A DNA stretch of 64,000 bases from an uncultured Lachnospiraceae bacterium (GTDB taxonomy: Bacteria > Bacillota_A > Clostridia > Lachnospirales > Lachnospiraceae). The stretch covers positions 47,877 to 111,876 of the forward strand of contig CADCIU010000005.1 in the NCBI GenBank assembly GCA_902801585.1, given 5' to 3'. The notes below the pieces were generated by a model. That model saw only the letters and a program-made list of their open reading frames with translations. It was not told where the DNA came from and made no database searches. Both the position numbers and the translations under genes were made by a program. This document shows, piece after piece, positions 28,424-38,347 of the stretch (position 1 is its first letter; every line of letters starts with the position of its first letter).

Positions 28424-30253
28424 TCAGTTTCCGGAATCAAGCTTTAATACATTCATGAACGCTTCCTTCGGAATCTCCACGTTTCCGACGATCTGCATTC
28501 TCTTCTTACCTTCCTTCTGCTTCTCTAACAGCTTCTTCTTTCGGGAAATATCGCCTCCGTAGCACTTGGCAAGGACATCCTTGCGCAGCTGGCGGACCGT
28601 TTCGCGGGCGATGATCCGACCGCCCACCGCCGCCTGGATCGGTACGTCGAAGAGCTGTCTCGGAATCTCTTCCTTGAGTTTCTCACACATCTTGCGGCCC
28701 CTCTCATAGGCGCCGGCCGAGTGCACGATAAAGGAAAGTGCATCTACGGGTTCTTTGTTGACCAGAATATCCATCTTGACCAGTTCGCTCGTCTCATATC
28801 CCTTGAGATCGTAGTCGAAGGACGCGTATCCTCTGGATCTGGATTTGAGCGCGTCAAAGAAATCGTAGATGATCTCATTGAGCGGCAGCTCATATTTGAG
28901 GACCGCACGCGTTTCTTCGATGTATTCCGTATCGAGATAGCGTCCGCGTCTCTCCTGGCACAGCTGCATGATAGGTCCGATGAACTCTGTGGTCACCATG
29001 ATCTCCGCATTGACGATCGGCTCCTCCATGTGCTCTATTTTGGCGGGGTCGGGCAGGTTGGAGGGGTTGGTCAGCTCGATCATCGTGCCGTCCGTCTTGT
29101 AGACCTTATAGACAACGCCGGGCGCCGTGGAGATCAGGTCCATGTCATATTCGCGCTCAAGCCTCTCCAGAATGACTTCCATGTGCAAAAGTCCCAAAAA
29201 TCCGCAGCGGAAGCCAAATCCCAGAGCCAGTGAGGTCTCCGGTTCAAAAAACAGAGATGCGTCGTTGAGCTGCAGTTTTTCCAGTGCGTCGCGCAGGTCA
29301 GGATACTTGGCGCTGTCAGCCGGATACAGGCCGCAGTAGACCATTGGCTGTGCTCTCTTGTATCCGGGAAGCGGCTCGCTGCACGGGCGCTCATTCTCCG
29401 TAACAGTGTCGCCGACGCGGGCATCCTTGATGTTCTTGATGGAGGCCGTGAAATATCCCACCTGTCCGGCTGCCAGTTCATCACAGGGAATGAACTGGCC
29501 GGGACCGAAATATCCCACTTCCACGACTTCCGCCGTCGCTCCCGTTGCCATCATCCGGACCGGCATGCCCTTTCTGATCACGCCGTCCCTGATGCGGCAA
29601 AAGACGATGACGCCGCGGTAGGAGTCATATAGTGAATCGAAGATCAGTGCTTTCAGGGGCGCCTGGGCATCCCCCTCGGGCGCCGGAATTTTGGCAACGA
29701 CTGCCTCCAGCACTTCCTCAATGCCGATCCCCTGCTTGGCGGAGATCAGGGGCGCATCTTCCGCCTCGATGCCGATGACATCTTCGATCTCACGTTTGAC
29801 CTCCTCAGGCATCGCGCTGGGGAGATCGATCTTGTTGATGACGGGAAAAACATCCAGGTCATGTTCCAGCGCCAGATACACGTTGGCCAGTGTCTGGGCC
29901 TGAATGCCCTGCGTGGCGTCGACGACCAGGATCGCTCCGTCACAGGCAGCCAGCGAACGGCTGACCTCATAATTGAAATCCACGTGGCCGGGGGTGTCGA
30001 TCAGATTAAGGATATACTCTATGCCGTCCTTCGCCTTATAGATGAGGCGCACCGCCTGACTCTTGATCGTAATGCCCCTCTCCCGCTCCAGTTCCATATT
30101 GTCGAGGACCTGATCCTGCATTTCACGGCTCGTGAGGAGACCCGTCCTCTCGATCATGCGGTCTGCCAATGTGGACTTACCGTGATCGATGTGGGCAACA
30201 ATGCAGAAGTTCCTGGTCCTTTCCCGGATACTGTCGTAGTGATTTGATGCCAT
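28424..30253 (-). CDS. lepA: Elongation factor 4 (LepA), ribosome back-translocase GTPase
   Basis: 609 residues from ATG 30253, giving the normal N-terminus ([20 protein letters not shown]). GTPase motifs [17 protein letters not shown] and NKIDLP are present, followed by EF-G-like domains and the LepA-specific C-terminal domain. The family acts on stalled or mis-translocated ribosomes. The frame is open 34 codons upstream, into the solute-binding-protein stop region, but that part is not conserved. The start is only 22 bp after the stop of the 874-residue lipoprotein gene. Confidence 0.96.
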   Translation of the reverse strand: MASNHYDSIRERTRNFCIVAHIDHGKSTLADRMIERTGLLTSREMQDQVLDNMELERERGITIKSQAVRLIYKAKDGIEYILNLIDTPGHVDFNYEVSRSLAACDGAILVVDATQGIQAQTLANVYLALEHDLDVFPVINKIDLPSAMPEEVKREIEDVIGIEAEDAPLISAKQGIGIEEVLEAVVAKIPAPEGDAQAPLKALIFDSLYDSYRGVIVFCRIRDGVIRKGMPVRMMATGATAEVVEVGYFGPGQFIPCDELAAGQVGYFTASIKNIKDARVGDTVTENERPCSEPLPGYKRAQPMVYCGLYPADSAKYPDLRDALEKLQLNDASLFFEPETSLALGFGFRCGFLGLLHMEVILERLEREYDMDLISTAPGVVYKVYKTDGTMIELTNPSNLPDPAKIEHMEEPIVNAEIMVTTEFIGPIMQLCQERRGRYLDTEYIEETRAVLKYELPLNEIIYDFFDALKSRSRGYASFDYDLKGYETSELVKMDILVNKEPVDALSFIVHSAGAYERGRKMCEKLKEEIPRQLFDVPIQAAVGGRIIARETVRQLRKDVLAKCYGGDISRKKKLLEKQKEGKKRMQIVGNVEIPKEAFMNVLKLDSGN

Positions 30254-30275
30254 ATGATTATCGTTATCCTTTCTA

Positions 30276-32900
30276 TCAGCTGTTCTCGTTGATATAGATC
30301 TGCACTCTGCTCTGAATGACCCCTGCGGCATCCTCCGCCGATTTCTGTCCGGCAAAGTATGCAGCCGCCTCCTCCGCGATGATATTCTCGACGTTCACGT
30401 CATAATATGCCTCGCTGTCAAGGTCCTTCAGGAAACTGTACATTTGGTCGATCTCCGTATCCGAGATCCTGGGAAGCGCTATGTCCTCGCCTCCGATATT
30501 GACGATGATGTGGTCTTCCACCTGATTGCCGTTCTCGTCTTCATAGTAGAGGGGCTCCATTGCTTTGTTCGCAAGCTGATCGAGTGATGCGATGCTGACC
30601 GGCCAGTACATCTCAATAGAGTTCTGATAGTCATCCAGCAGGAACCGGCGCACGAAGCTCCAGCAAGCATCTTTTTCCTGAGAAGCCGCATTGATGGCGA
30701 TCTCGAGCTGCGGGAAGATCGCTGCTTTGCCCGGTGTCTGTGAGGGGAATCCCGTCATTGTGATATCGGTGCCGAAAATGCCGTATTTGATGTTCACATA
30801 CTCATCGAAGGTACCGATGGCATCTTTGTGGAACAGGGCTTTGCCGTTTCTGTAATCCGCGGAAGTGTCCTCCTGCCTGCTCTCATCGATCTTCTCCGGG
30901 AACTGGTTAATGAACTCGAGAAGCCTGATAAACTCCGGCGAATCGAAACTGCATTTGGACTGGTCCCAGTCAATGAACTGTCCGCCGCAGAGCTCCAGAG
31001 CTAGATAGAGAATTTCGTCCCGGGTTGAGATGCCGAACATCCTGCCCGGTTCTACGCCCTTCTTTTTGGCCAGTTCATCGGCAAAATCCAGTGTCAGGCC
31101 GGACCCGTCCCCGATGTCTTCGGTCTTGCCGGCGATCATACTGACATAGAATGAGGGAACGATCGCGAATGTTTTTCCGTCGACCTTAAATGCTTCCTGT
31201 ATATTTTCGAGATACTCTTTCTGTGAGATCTCCTCGTCGCCCTCGATATAGGGTGTCAGATCTTCGAAAACGCCTTTTGCGGTATAGCTCTTGATCGGCA
31301 TAGCGGCCGACAGGATCAGGATATCCGGTGCCATGCCTGAAGCGATATCTGTATTGAGCTTCGCCATTCCCTCAGTGCCTGTATCGGAATCATACTGCGA
31401 ATAGTCCGTGATGGTGATCCTCACGTCCTTGCTCTGTTTATTGAATGCAAAGATCTGCTTTCTCACCTCATAGTCCAGATAATAGCATCCCAGCGTCAAC
31501 GTCTTCCTGTTCGCGACGGTCTCTGCGTCGACCTTGGTCAGGATCTGCACCATGTTGGTGCCGGCATCGTCAGCAACGACTGCTGCGAGTCTGCCGTCAT
31601 CCATCTCTGTCAGGCAGGGCATCGCCGTGATGTCCATATCCGAGTCCACATAGTCCAGTACTTTGACTGCTCCCGTATCATCCAGATTCATGCCGAAGAC
31701 CGCATTGTTTCCGGTCAGATAGAACGCATAGCTCTTTCCGGGGAAAACAGAGACCATGCCGGCTTCGGAGGGAACGGGGTAATGTCCTGTAATGGAACCT
31801 GAACTGAGATCGATCGTGGAGATCTCATCGCCGGACTGTCCGAACGTCAGCGCTGCGACTGTGCCGTCTCCGAGCACATAAGGCGTGCAGCCGACAAGCT
31901 CGGGGGCTGTGCTGATATTTCTGATAAAGGTACCGTCATCTTTGCTGTACAGGTCCAGACCGTTCGAACCTCCCACCAGAACGCCTTCATCGCTGTAAGC
32001 GACCGCATTGATATAGAAGTCCAATTCCGCATTGTCGCCTGTTTGGACCGGCGCATTCCACAGTTCTGTTCCGTCTGCGGATATACATGTCAGCATGAAC
32101 ACTGCTTCTCCGCCTTCGAAAGGAAGATCTCCCTCTTCCTCCACAACCTCCTCTGCGATCAGCTCTTCTTCCGCATCGTACATAGAAGCATCATCCGGAT
32201 ACTCATCCTGGGGAGATGTGATCCCGTCATTTGCTTCTTCACTCTCCTCATCTGCGGGAGAAACCTCTCCTTCGGAAATGAATTCCTCGATCTCTTCATC
32301 CGGCCCGCCGGGCTCTTCTTCCATCGCAGCCTCTGCAGTGGGCCCGTAAGCTGCTTCTTCGTCACCGGCTCCCGGACCGGCATCATCGTTTCCGACATCG
32401 GATCCTTCCGCTCCGTCACCCGGCAGCTCGCTGCCGGCGTGCTCGTCGGGCTGTGTGCTCCCGTTTGCCGAAAATCCCGCCTCATCCGCGTCATAACTGA
32501 TCCTGGCCACATAATAATTGCCGTCTGATCCGATCGACGTGCAGATAATGTCGTCCATACCGCCCATAAGGGGGCTGAACTGCAGATTTGATCCGTCCGG
32601 ATCAAAGTTCAGCAGTACATGGCTTCCTGTATCCGAATCGCCGTAATAGAAACCTGTGGCATACAATTTGCCGTCTTTATAGTAAAGGCCGTCAACAGAC
32701 AGATCACCGAGGGCTCCCTCGTCGTCCAGAATGATCTGCTCTGCGCTGTATACGCAATTTGTATCAGTGCTTTCTGTTTCCCCGCCGCCTGCAGCAGGTT
32801 TCTCTCCGCCGCCGCTGCTGCTACCACCTCCACATGCTGCCATGGTCAGGGCCAGAACTGCTGCTGTCATTATGCAGATCATCCTCTTTAATCGTTTCAT
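30276..32900 (-). CDS. Large solute-binding lipoprotein: propeller-like N-half plus family 1 binding domain
   Basis: 874 residues. Signal peptide with a lipobox ending at Cys23, then a Gly/Ser-rich linker. Residues about 50-465 contain repeated beta-strand segments ([44 protein letters not shown]) that resemble a beta-propeller; an acidic insert (138-263) interrupts them. Residues about 475-870 look like a sugar-type ABC solute-binding domain ([51 protein letters not shown]). This is about twice the usual length of a family 1 binding protein. It is the last gene of the operon starting at 38212. Its first 80 bases overlap the gene upstream. The ligand is unknown. Confidence 0.8.
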   Translation of the reverse strand: MKRLKRMICIMTAAVLALTMAACGGGSSSGGGEKPAAGGGETESTDTNCVYSAEQIILDDEGALGDLSVDGLYYKDGKLYATGFYYGDSDTGSHVLLNFDPDGSNLQFSPLMGGMDDIICTSIGSDGNYYVARISYDADEAGFSANGSTQPDEHAGSELPGDGAEGSDVGNDDAGPGAGDEEAAYGPTAEAAMEEEPGGPDEEIEEFISEGEVSPADEESEEANDGITSPQDEYPDDASMYDAEEELIAEEVVEEEGDLPFEGGEAVFMLTCISADGTELWNAPVQTGDNAELDFYINAVAYSDEGVLVGGSNGLDLYSKDDGTFIRNISTAPELVGCTPYVLGDGTVAALTFGQSGDEISTIDLSSGSITGHYPVPSEAGMVSVFPGKSYAFYLTGNNAVFGMNLDDTGAVKVLDYVDSDMDITAMPCLTEMDDGRLAAVVADDAGTNMVQILTKVDAETVANRKTLTLGCYYLDYEVRKQIFAFNKQSKDVRITITDYSQYDSDTGTEGMAKLNTDIASGMAPDILILSAAMPIKSYTAKGVFEDLTPYIEGDEEISQKEYLENIQEAFKVDGKTFAIVPSFYVSMIAGKTEDIGDGSGLTLDFADELAKKKGVEPGRMFGISTRDEILYLALELCGGQFIDWDQSKCSFDSPEFIRLLEFINQFPEKIDESRQEDTSADYRNGKALFHKDAIGTFDEYVNIKYGIFGTDITMTGFPSQTPGKAAIFPQLEIAINAASQEKDACWSFVRRFLLDDYQNSIEMYWPVSIASLDQLANKAMEPLYYEDENGNQVEDHIIVNIGGEDIALPRISDTEIDQMYSFLKDLDSEAYYDVNVENIIAEEAAAYFAGQKSAEDAAGVIQSRVQIYINENS

Positions 32901-34503
32901 GTTGCACCACCTTTCTGTTTTCCGAAATCATTTCAAATGGTATGCGCTCCTTCTCTTCTATCAGCGCCGGCTGACCTTGATTCTGATCAGCCTGTTCCTG
33001 TTTGCCCGGCTTTTCTGCCTGTTTCTCCCGATCCGGCTCGTCTTCCTTCTCTTCTGACTCTTCTTCCTCCAGATGCCTGTAGTACTCCGGATAGCGCTTC
33101 CGCGACTGTCTCTCGTACATATTCTCCTGCAGATTCCGTATATTGCCCATGACGGTCCACGGCTTATGCGTGTACCAATGGATCAGCATCCACAAAAGCA
33201 GCAGGATCGTAAAAATGATCAGTACAAACTCAAGAAGCAGCAGTGCCGCGAAGATCGTTTCCCATCCAATGGCCACGTTTTCCCAATAGGGATAGCGCAC
33301 ACTCTGCATCCTCATTCCCAAAAAAGCGAAATCTCTGAGATCGGTGAGCAGTGATCGGAAACCGTATCGGTTCGTGTTGTCCACAACGATCGCACCGATA
33401 TCTTCTCCAAGGGATCGCTCCAGGACTGCCGCCGCATATCCCTCGACAGGGTTGGGCATCACGATCTCATATACCGTGATCCTGCCCGTATCTTTAAATG
33501 AAGTGTTGGCCTTTCCGACATTCTGTGAATCCCCGCTGCCATCCGCCTCATTTCCTCCCTTTGTGTCGTTCTCACTTCCGGAAGAAGTATCGCCTGCAGA
33601 GACATCTACAGTCTCAGATGCACTGCCCGAGGAATCCCCGCTGCCGGAGGCGTTGTCTGCGGAGGCATCACTTGCGTCTGTATCGCCTGCCGAATGATCG
33701 CTTGCGGAGGCATTGTCCACAGGGGAGTCATCTGCGGAGGCATCATCGCCGACAGGTTCATCGGTTTGGGCAGGGTCTGTCGACGTCCTGCTCGAACCGG
33801 TCTCCTGTTCCTGCGTGCCGGGAACAGCACTGTCATTTCCGTACTGGACCAGCGTCTTGTACTGCACGAAGACCAGATTGGTCGGCATTCCCGATTTCTC
33901 ATAGAGACCGCCCTGCTGCTTTTTGAAAATTCCCGTGATCCGCAGGTGCATGTCCTGTACCTGTACGGTTCTCCCGATCACGTCGAAGGCTCCGAACAGT
34001 TTCCACGCCGTCTCTTCGTCCAACAGGATCTCATCTTTCATCAGGGAATCCGGCAGATAAGCGGCGCCTTCCGTCATCCTGAGCGGATGAAAGGTAAAAA
34101 AAGCGCCTCCCGTGCCGACCGCATCCACTGTGACTGTTTTCCGTCCGGCTGTGATATTCAGGCTTCCGGTCGCGCTGTAGCAGTCCTGCCACAGCCGCGC
34201 ACCCGGCGTCTCCGATGTCAATTTGATCGAATCCTGCGCAAGGGCTGTGTTGATCTTGTATTCCAGCTCCCTTATCTCTTCCTGTTTCATAGCGCTGCCC
34301 ACAGGAAGAAATACACTTACCTGGGCACTGGCCATTTCCGACCCCCATCGGGAGGCTTCCCCCTGGTCCTGGAAAGTCGCCGCCTTCACTATGCGGAAGA
34401 AATGGATCCCTGCAGCGAGAAGGAGCCAAAAAATGCAGACCTTAAAGGCTGTGATCTTCCAAGGCGTGATCCGTCTCCTGAGCCTTTTCTTCTTTTTGCT
34501 CAC
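32821..34503 (-). CDS. Two-TM protein with MacB-like extracytoplasmic core domain and Ser/Asp-rich insert
   Basis: 560 residues from GTG 34503 with GGAGG upstream; GTGA overlap with the adaptor gene. TM helix about 18-38, outer region 40-415, TM helix about 418-442, and a charged cytoplasmic tail of 114 residues. The outer part (SVFLPVGSAMKQEEI, LPDSLMKDEILLDEETAWKLFG, IGRTVQVQDMHLRITGIF) resembles the periplasmic core domain of MacB/FtsX-type permeases, but the four-helix FtsX domain and any ATPase are missing. Residues 228-338 are a Ser/Asp/Gly-rich low-complexity insert. The function is not known; partnership with the adjacent MacA-like adaptor is inferred. Confidence 0.7.
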   Translation of the reverse strand: MSKKKKRLRRRITPWKITAFKVCIFWLLLAAGIHFFRIVKAATFQDQGEASRWGSEMASAQVSVFLPVGSAMKQEEIRELEYKINTALAQDSIKLTSETPGARLWQDCYSATGSLNITAGRKTVTVDAVGTGGAFFTFHPLRMTEGAAYLPDSLMKDEILLDEETAWKLFGAFDVIGRTVQVQDMHLRITGIFKKQQGGLYEKSGMPTNLVFVQYKTLVQYGNDSAVPGTQEQETGSSRTSTDPAQTDEPVGDDASADDSPVDNASASDHSAGDTDASDASADNASGSGDSSGSASETVDVSAGDTSSGSENDTKGGNEADGSGDSQNVGKANTSFKDTGRITVYEIVMPNPVEGYAAAVLERSLGEDIGAIVVDNTNRYGFRSLLTDLRDFAFLGMRMQSVRYPYWENVAIGWETIFAALLLLEFVLIIFTILLLLWMLIHWYTHKPWTVMGNIRNLQENMYERQSRKRYPEYYRHLEEEESEEKEDEPDREKQAEKPGKQEQADQNQGQPALIEEKERIPFEMISENRKVVQHETIKEDDLHNDSSSSGPDHGSMWRW

Positions 34504-35897
34504 TGCTGTACATCCTCCGCAAGGCGCACCTGCGTTCCGGCAGATACCGGTCTGGTCGCGGTCGTGATGACATATTCATATCCGCTGAGGGCGCCCGATA
34601 TAGCGGTAAGCAGCTCATCGCTGTCGAGCACCTGCACATCCACTCTGGTCGCGATATAGCGGTTGCCAAGAGGGCTCTCCTTGCTGCTCACGATCAGAAT
34701 GAACTTGCCGTTGTTGTCCTCTCGCACGGCGCTGTTGGGCACTGTCAGATCATAGCTCTTTGAGTTTGCGCCGACGCTGAGCTGGACATTGTCGCCCGCT
34801 TCCACCTCGGGGCTCTGGATCTCAAATTTCAGGATTCTGGAGCCTGCCGTGTCGCTCGGATCCGGAGAGATGCTCAGAAGCTTTGCGCTGAATTCCGTGT
34901 AGGCCCACTCGTTCTGCGGCTTGGCCTCATCCCCCACTTTCAGGGTCTGTGCCTGCTCCTTTGTGCAGGTAAAGCTCACGGTCATTCCCTTGCCTTCCTG
35001 CTTGATGATCGCTCCGTTCGTATCCGATGCCGTTGTATCTCCCGCGCCGTATGACAGGGACACGATCGTTCCCGTGACCGGTGCCTTGACCGTCGCTCCC
35101 TTCTCCGCTTTCTCCAGCTTCTCTACTTTGGCGGCAGCTTCATCCATCGTCTTCTGGATCGATTTGAGTTCCAATTCCGCCTGGATGCTCTTGATCGTGC
35201 TGTCTCGTTTATTGGTCGCTTTGGTCAGCTCCGCCTCGGTCTCTGCTTTGTAAGCCTGCGCCTCCGAGAGCTTGCGGGCATCTTTTGCCGCCACCTCGGC
35301 TGCCTCTGTGGAACCCATACCGGAAGTATCACTGCCGCCTCCCAGTCTCTCCACTTCAAGGCCGGCCTCCATATCTTCCTGTACCGCCTCATTGTAATTG
35401 GAGTTGACTTCGTCGAGCCTCTCCTGCATTTCATCTTCGGTCAGGTACTCACCGTTTCGGATGCGCTCCACTGCTTCATTGGTGAGATCACCGCTGAAAA
35501 GTGCTTTCTGGAAATTGCTCTTGGCTTCATTGTATTCCTGTCTCGCGCTCTTAAGCTCTTCCGACTCGGCGTCCTGCAGTTCGTAGATGACATCTCCTTT
35601 TTTGACGTCGTCCCCGACGCGCACATTGACAGACGAAATGACTCGCGCATTCGGAACTTTAACGTTATAAGGATCTTCCACTTCCGCAGTTCCCGCGCCT
35701 CTGACTTTGGGGGAGATATCCCCTTTCTGCACGTACTGGGTCGCCACCTGGGGAAGCGAATAATTCATGATCGTATTGGAAAAGAACGTCAAAACCAGCA
35801 TGATGGACAAGAAGACAATGGCAAAATTCTTGATCCCGTCTTTTCTTGTGTTCTGCTCGTACCGTTCTCTTCTTTCCTTGTCTTCAATTTCGTACAT
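34500..35897 (-). CDS. MacA/HlyD-type membrane-fusion (adaptor) protein
   Basis: 465 residues. One N-terminal membrane helix (about 24-45), a first half-lipoyl segment (VISSVNVRVGDDVKKGDVIYELQD), a long helical hairpin (about 115-270), the second half-lipoyl segment (GATVKAPVTGTIVSLSYGAGD) and beta-barrel and membrane-proximal domains to the end. This is the layout of efflux adaptors. In Gram-positive bacteria such proteins usually accompany MacB-type ABC exporters. Here it sits after two importer permeases (67 bp gap) and overlaps the MacB-like gene by 4 bp. No exporter ATPase is adjacent. Confidence 0.85.
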   Translation of the reverse strand: MYEIEDKERRERYEQNTRKDGIKNFAIVFLSIMLVLTFFSNTIMNYSLPQVATQYVQKGDISPKVRGAGTAEVEDPYNVKVPNARVISSVNVRVGDDVKKGDVIYELQDAESEELKSARQEYNEAKSNFQKALFSGDLTNEAVERIRNGEYLTEDEMQERLDEVNSNYNEAVQEDMEAGLEVERLGGGSDTSGMGSTEAAEVAAKDARKLSEAQAYKAETEAELTKATNKRDSTIKSIQAELELKSIQKTMDEAAAKVEKLEKAEKGATVKAPVTGTIVSLSYGAGDTTASDTNGAIIKQEGKGMTVSFTCTKEQAQTLKVGDEAKPQNEWAYTEFSAKLLSISPDPSDTAGSRILKFEIQSPEVEAGDNVQLSVGANSKSYDLTVPNSAVREDNNGKFILIVSSKESPLGNRYIATRVDVQVLDSDELLTAISGALSGYEYVITTATRPVSAGTQVRLAEDVQQ

Positions 35898-35964
35898 AAA
35901 CCATTCACCTCGTATGAATCACCTGGTATGAACATTCACTGTGCGGCAGTACCTTGTACGCCGT

Positions 35965-37257
35965 TTATTCTTTGATCCCTCCCTGGTACAGGATGCCTTC
36001 CACCAGATACTCCTCTCCGTATAAGAAAAAGAGCATCGGCAGCACCATATAGATCACGGCAACCGCAAAAGCCAGAGAGATCTCCCCCGTGTTGATCCTT
36101 GACAGGAAGACAGACAGCGGATACATCTCCTCATTTTCCAAAAGGATAAGCGGCTGCTCGACCATGTTCCAGTAATCGATGAAGATCAGGATCGCGATCG
36201 ATGCAAGTCCTCCCCGACAGATCGGCATACAGATCGATGTGAAGATCTGCCACTCCCCGGCGCCGTCGATCGCCGCAGCCTCATAGAGCGAGTAGGGGAT
36301 CCTGCGCATATATTTGGTCAGCATGTAGACCGCGAAGGGGGAGAAAATTCCCGGAAGCCAGATAGCCCAGCGCGTCCCGACGATCCCCATTCTCGAAAGG
36401 ACCATGAAGTTTGGGACCAGCGTGACCTGATAAGGCATCAGCATCAGAATGATATATAAAAAGAAAATGAGCTGCTTCACCTTGCCTCGGTATCTCGCAA
36501 AGCCGAAGGAAGCAAGCGACGCCACCAGCAGCTGGAAGCATACGATCGGCACCACATATATTACGGAGTTCCAGAATTTCATCAGGTATTCCGGGCTCTT
36601 GAACAGCACCGTGATATACTGGCTGAACGTGACCATATCCGGTATAAATTTCAGGTTCACCGTCTCCGACACATAGACTTTTCCGCCGGTATTATTCTGG
36701 GCAAAGATAGCGCCGTAGTTGGCGCTGATCTCCGATGCTGTCATGAAGGAATTGGTAAAAGTCAGCACCGTTGGCATAAGGAACAGGAAGGCAAAAAAGA
36801 CAGCGGCGATCGTTCGGCGGACAGTCTGCCTTCGCTCCGCCTTGCGCCTGTCGCTGATGGCGTCATAGACGATCTCCTCTTCCCTGAAATCATACTCCCA
36901 CACTGTCTGCTGAGCGGCTTCTTCTCTTACCGGCTCCGCTTGAACGGGCTCAACCTTATTTACAGGCTCCGTTTTGACGGGTTCTGTCTTCACAGGCTCC
37001 GCTCTTTCGACGGGTTCTGCCTTCACAGGCTCCGCTTTTTTGACGGGTTCCGCTCTTTTGACAGGTTCCGCCTTTACAGGCTCCGTTTTGACGGGTTCTG
37101 TCTTCACAGGCTCCGCTTTTTTGACGGGTTCTGCCTTCACAGGCTCCGCTTTTTTGACGGGTTCCGCCTTCACAGGCTCTTCTTTTTTGACAGGCTCCGC
37201 CTTGACCTCTTGTGTCTCTATGGAATTGTTCCGTTTTTTCTTCTTGGAAAACCACAT
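35965..37257 (-). CDS. Carbohydrate ABC transporter permease (MalG type) with N-terminal EPVK repeats
   Basis: 430 residues. Residues 1-20 are Lys-rich, 21-111 hold 17 EPV[KERNQ] motifs separated by one or two residues, and 112-150 are charged. The MalG-like permease starts at the helix near 152-170 and shows about six TM segments and the EAA loop EAAAIDGAGEWQIFTSICMP that contacts the ATPase. Usual MalG-type proteins are about 270-300 residues, so the extension is about 140 residues. By the topology of the family it should lie in the cytoplasm. The ATG at 37257 overlaps the end region of the partner permease gene (1 bp gap). Confidence 0.88.
   Translation of the reverse strand: MWFSKKKKRNNSIETQEVKAEPVKKEEPVKAEPVKKAEPVKAEPVKKAEPVKTEPVKTEPVKAEPVKRAEPVKKAEPVKAEPVERAEPVKTEPVKTEPVNKVEPVQAEPVREEAAQQTVWEYDFREEEIVYDAISDRRKAERRQTVRRTIAAVFFAFLFLMPTVLTFTNSFMTASEISANYGAIFAQNNTGGKVYVSETVNLKFIPDMVTFSQYITVLFKSPEYLMKFWNSVIYVVPIVCFQLLVASLASFGFARYRGKVKQLIFFLYIILMLMPYQVTLVPNFMVLSRMGIVGTRWAIWLPGIFSPFAVYMLTKYMRRIPYSLYEAAAIDGAGEWQIFTSICMPICRGGLASIAILIFIDYWNMVEQPLILLENEEMYPLSVFLSRINTGEISLAFAVAVIYMVLPMLFFLYGEEYLVEGILYQGGIKE
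36925..37197 (-). repeat. Tandem coding repeat encoding EPVK-type units
   Basis: A 273-bp run of 15- and 18-bp units translated as EPVK plus A, T, KA or RA, 17 copies in total. The copies differ at synonymous and linker positions (GGCTCCGCTT and GGTTCCGCC variants read on the plus strand), as expected from slippage or unequal exchange. Confidence 0.9.
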
Positions 37258-37258
37258 A

Positions 37259-38212
37259 CTACTGCTCCAAGTCTCTTCCGAACCGGTCTTCCGCCAGCAA
37301 AAGGATTCCGATCACCACCACCATGAAGGCGGCCATGATGATCGCTGCAGCTGAAAGTTTCTGATAGTCCAGCGACTGGAAGGTATTATTCATAAAGTGC
37401 TGCATCATATACAGCGAATCGAAGGGATAATCTCCCGTCAGAAGGTATACTTCCCTGAACACCTTAAAGGAATTGATCAGTGACATTATGATAACGAACA
37501 TGATCGTGGACGACAGATAACGGAGCTTGATCAGCCAGAAGACCTGGGTCTCATTGGCCCCTTCCAGCCTCGCCACTTCGATCTGATCCTTGGGCACGCT
37601 CGACAGACCTGACATGAACAGGATCATGTTATATCCCAGATTTTTCCACAAAAAGAGGAGAACAATGACGATCGGCGCATAAGCGGACTTGAGCCAGTCA
37701 ACTTTTCCCAGTCCGAATCCGGTCAGAAAGACGTTCACCAGTCCGTTATTGTCGAACAGGACCTGCCAGACCAGAATGACCGAAGCGATCGGCACCATCA
37801 TGGGACTTAGGAAAAATGTCCGGAATGTGCTCTTAAACGGGATCCTGCTCTCCATGATGACTGCAAGATGGAGCGACAGAACGACCGCAAGAGGGACAGC
37901 GATCAAAGAGAAAAGCAGCGTGTTGTGCGCAGCAAGCTGAAACGCGTTGTTGTTCCAGGTGCGTATGAAGTTGTTAAACTTCACATATTCATGCTGGACC
38001 GGATTGTTGATCACGGAATAGTAGATGACAACACCGAACGGAGCTACAAAGAACAGCCCCACACCTATAAGGCTCGGGGCCAGATACATCCAGGAGACCG
38101 CTCGTCCTCTCCATCTGCGCAGCCTTGCAGACCCAAGTCTCCTCTCTCTGTGTGCCTGTTCGGCATTTTTTTTCAAATAGCTGTCTAACTTCCTGCCTGC
38201 TTCTGCACTCAT
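37259..38212 (-). CDS. Carbohydrate ABC transporter permease (MalF/UgpA type)
   Basis: 317 residues. Basic N-terminus, six membrane segments, and the EAA loop EVARLEGANETQVFWLIKLRYL. The typical N-terminal WMYLAPSLIGVGLFFVAPFG segment is present. It forms the membrane channel together with the product of the next gene, 1 bp downstream. GGTGGAG lies about 11 nt before ATG 38212. It is the first gene of the five-gene operon; an ATPase of the MalK/MsmX kind must be supplied from elsewhere. Confidence 0.92.
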   Translation of the reverse strand: MSAEAGRKLDSYLKKNAEQAHRERRLGSARLRRWRGRAVSWMYLAPSLIGVGLFFVAPFGVVIYYSVINNPVQHEYVKFNNFIRTWNNNAFQLAAHNTLLFSLIAVPLAVVLSLHLAVIMESRIPFKSTFRTFFLSPMMVPIASVILVWQVLFDNNGLVNVFLTGFGLGKVDWLKSAYAPIVIVLLFLWKNLGYNMILFMSGLSSVPKDQIEVARLEGANETQVFWLIKLRYLSSTIMFVIIMSLINSFKVFREVYLLTGDYPFDSLYMMQHFMNNTFQSLDYQKLSAAAIIMAAFMVVVIGILLLAEDRFGRDLEQ

Positions 38213-38275
38213 TGGGTATAAATCTCCACCGATTTAATAGCATATATCAAACTATTTTACCATATACGACGAAAA

Positions 38276-38303
38276 ACAGGCAGGAAATTTTATTCCTGCC
38301 TGT
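38276..38303 (-). terminator. Rho-independent terminator after gpmI
   Basis: An 11-bp stem ACAGGCAGGAA / TTCCTGCCTGT with loop ATTTTA, followed on the minus strand by TTTTTC. It separates gpmI from the transporter operon, which must have its own promoter in 38213-38275 (a TAAAAT box is visible, -35 unclear). Confidence 0.8.
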
Positions 38304-38347
38304 CTTTATATTGTGTAATTTCTGTGAAATCTGCGATCCACGCCCGA

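Noticed and set aside
36925..37197. Regular repeats resembling a CRISPR array or satellite
   Set aside because: The units are directly adjacent without unique spacers, keep the reading frame of the permease and encode EPVK motifs, so they are a coding repeat. The plus-strand TGSAF-like frame is its shadow.
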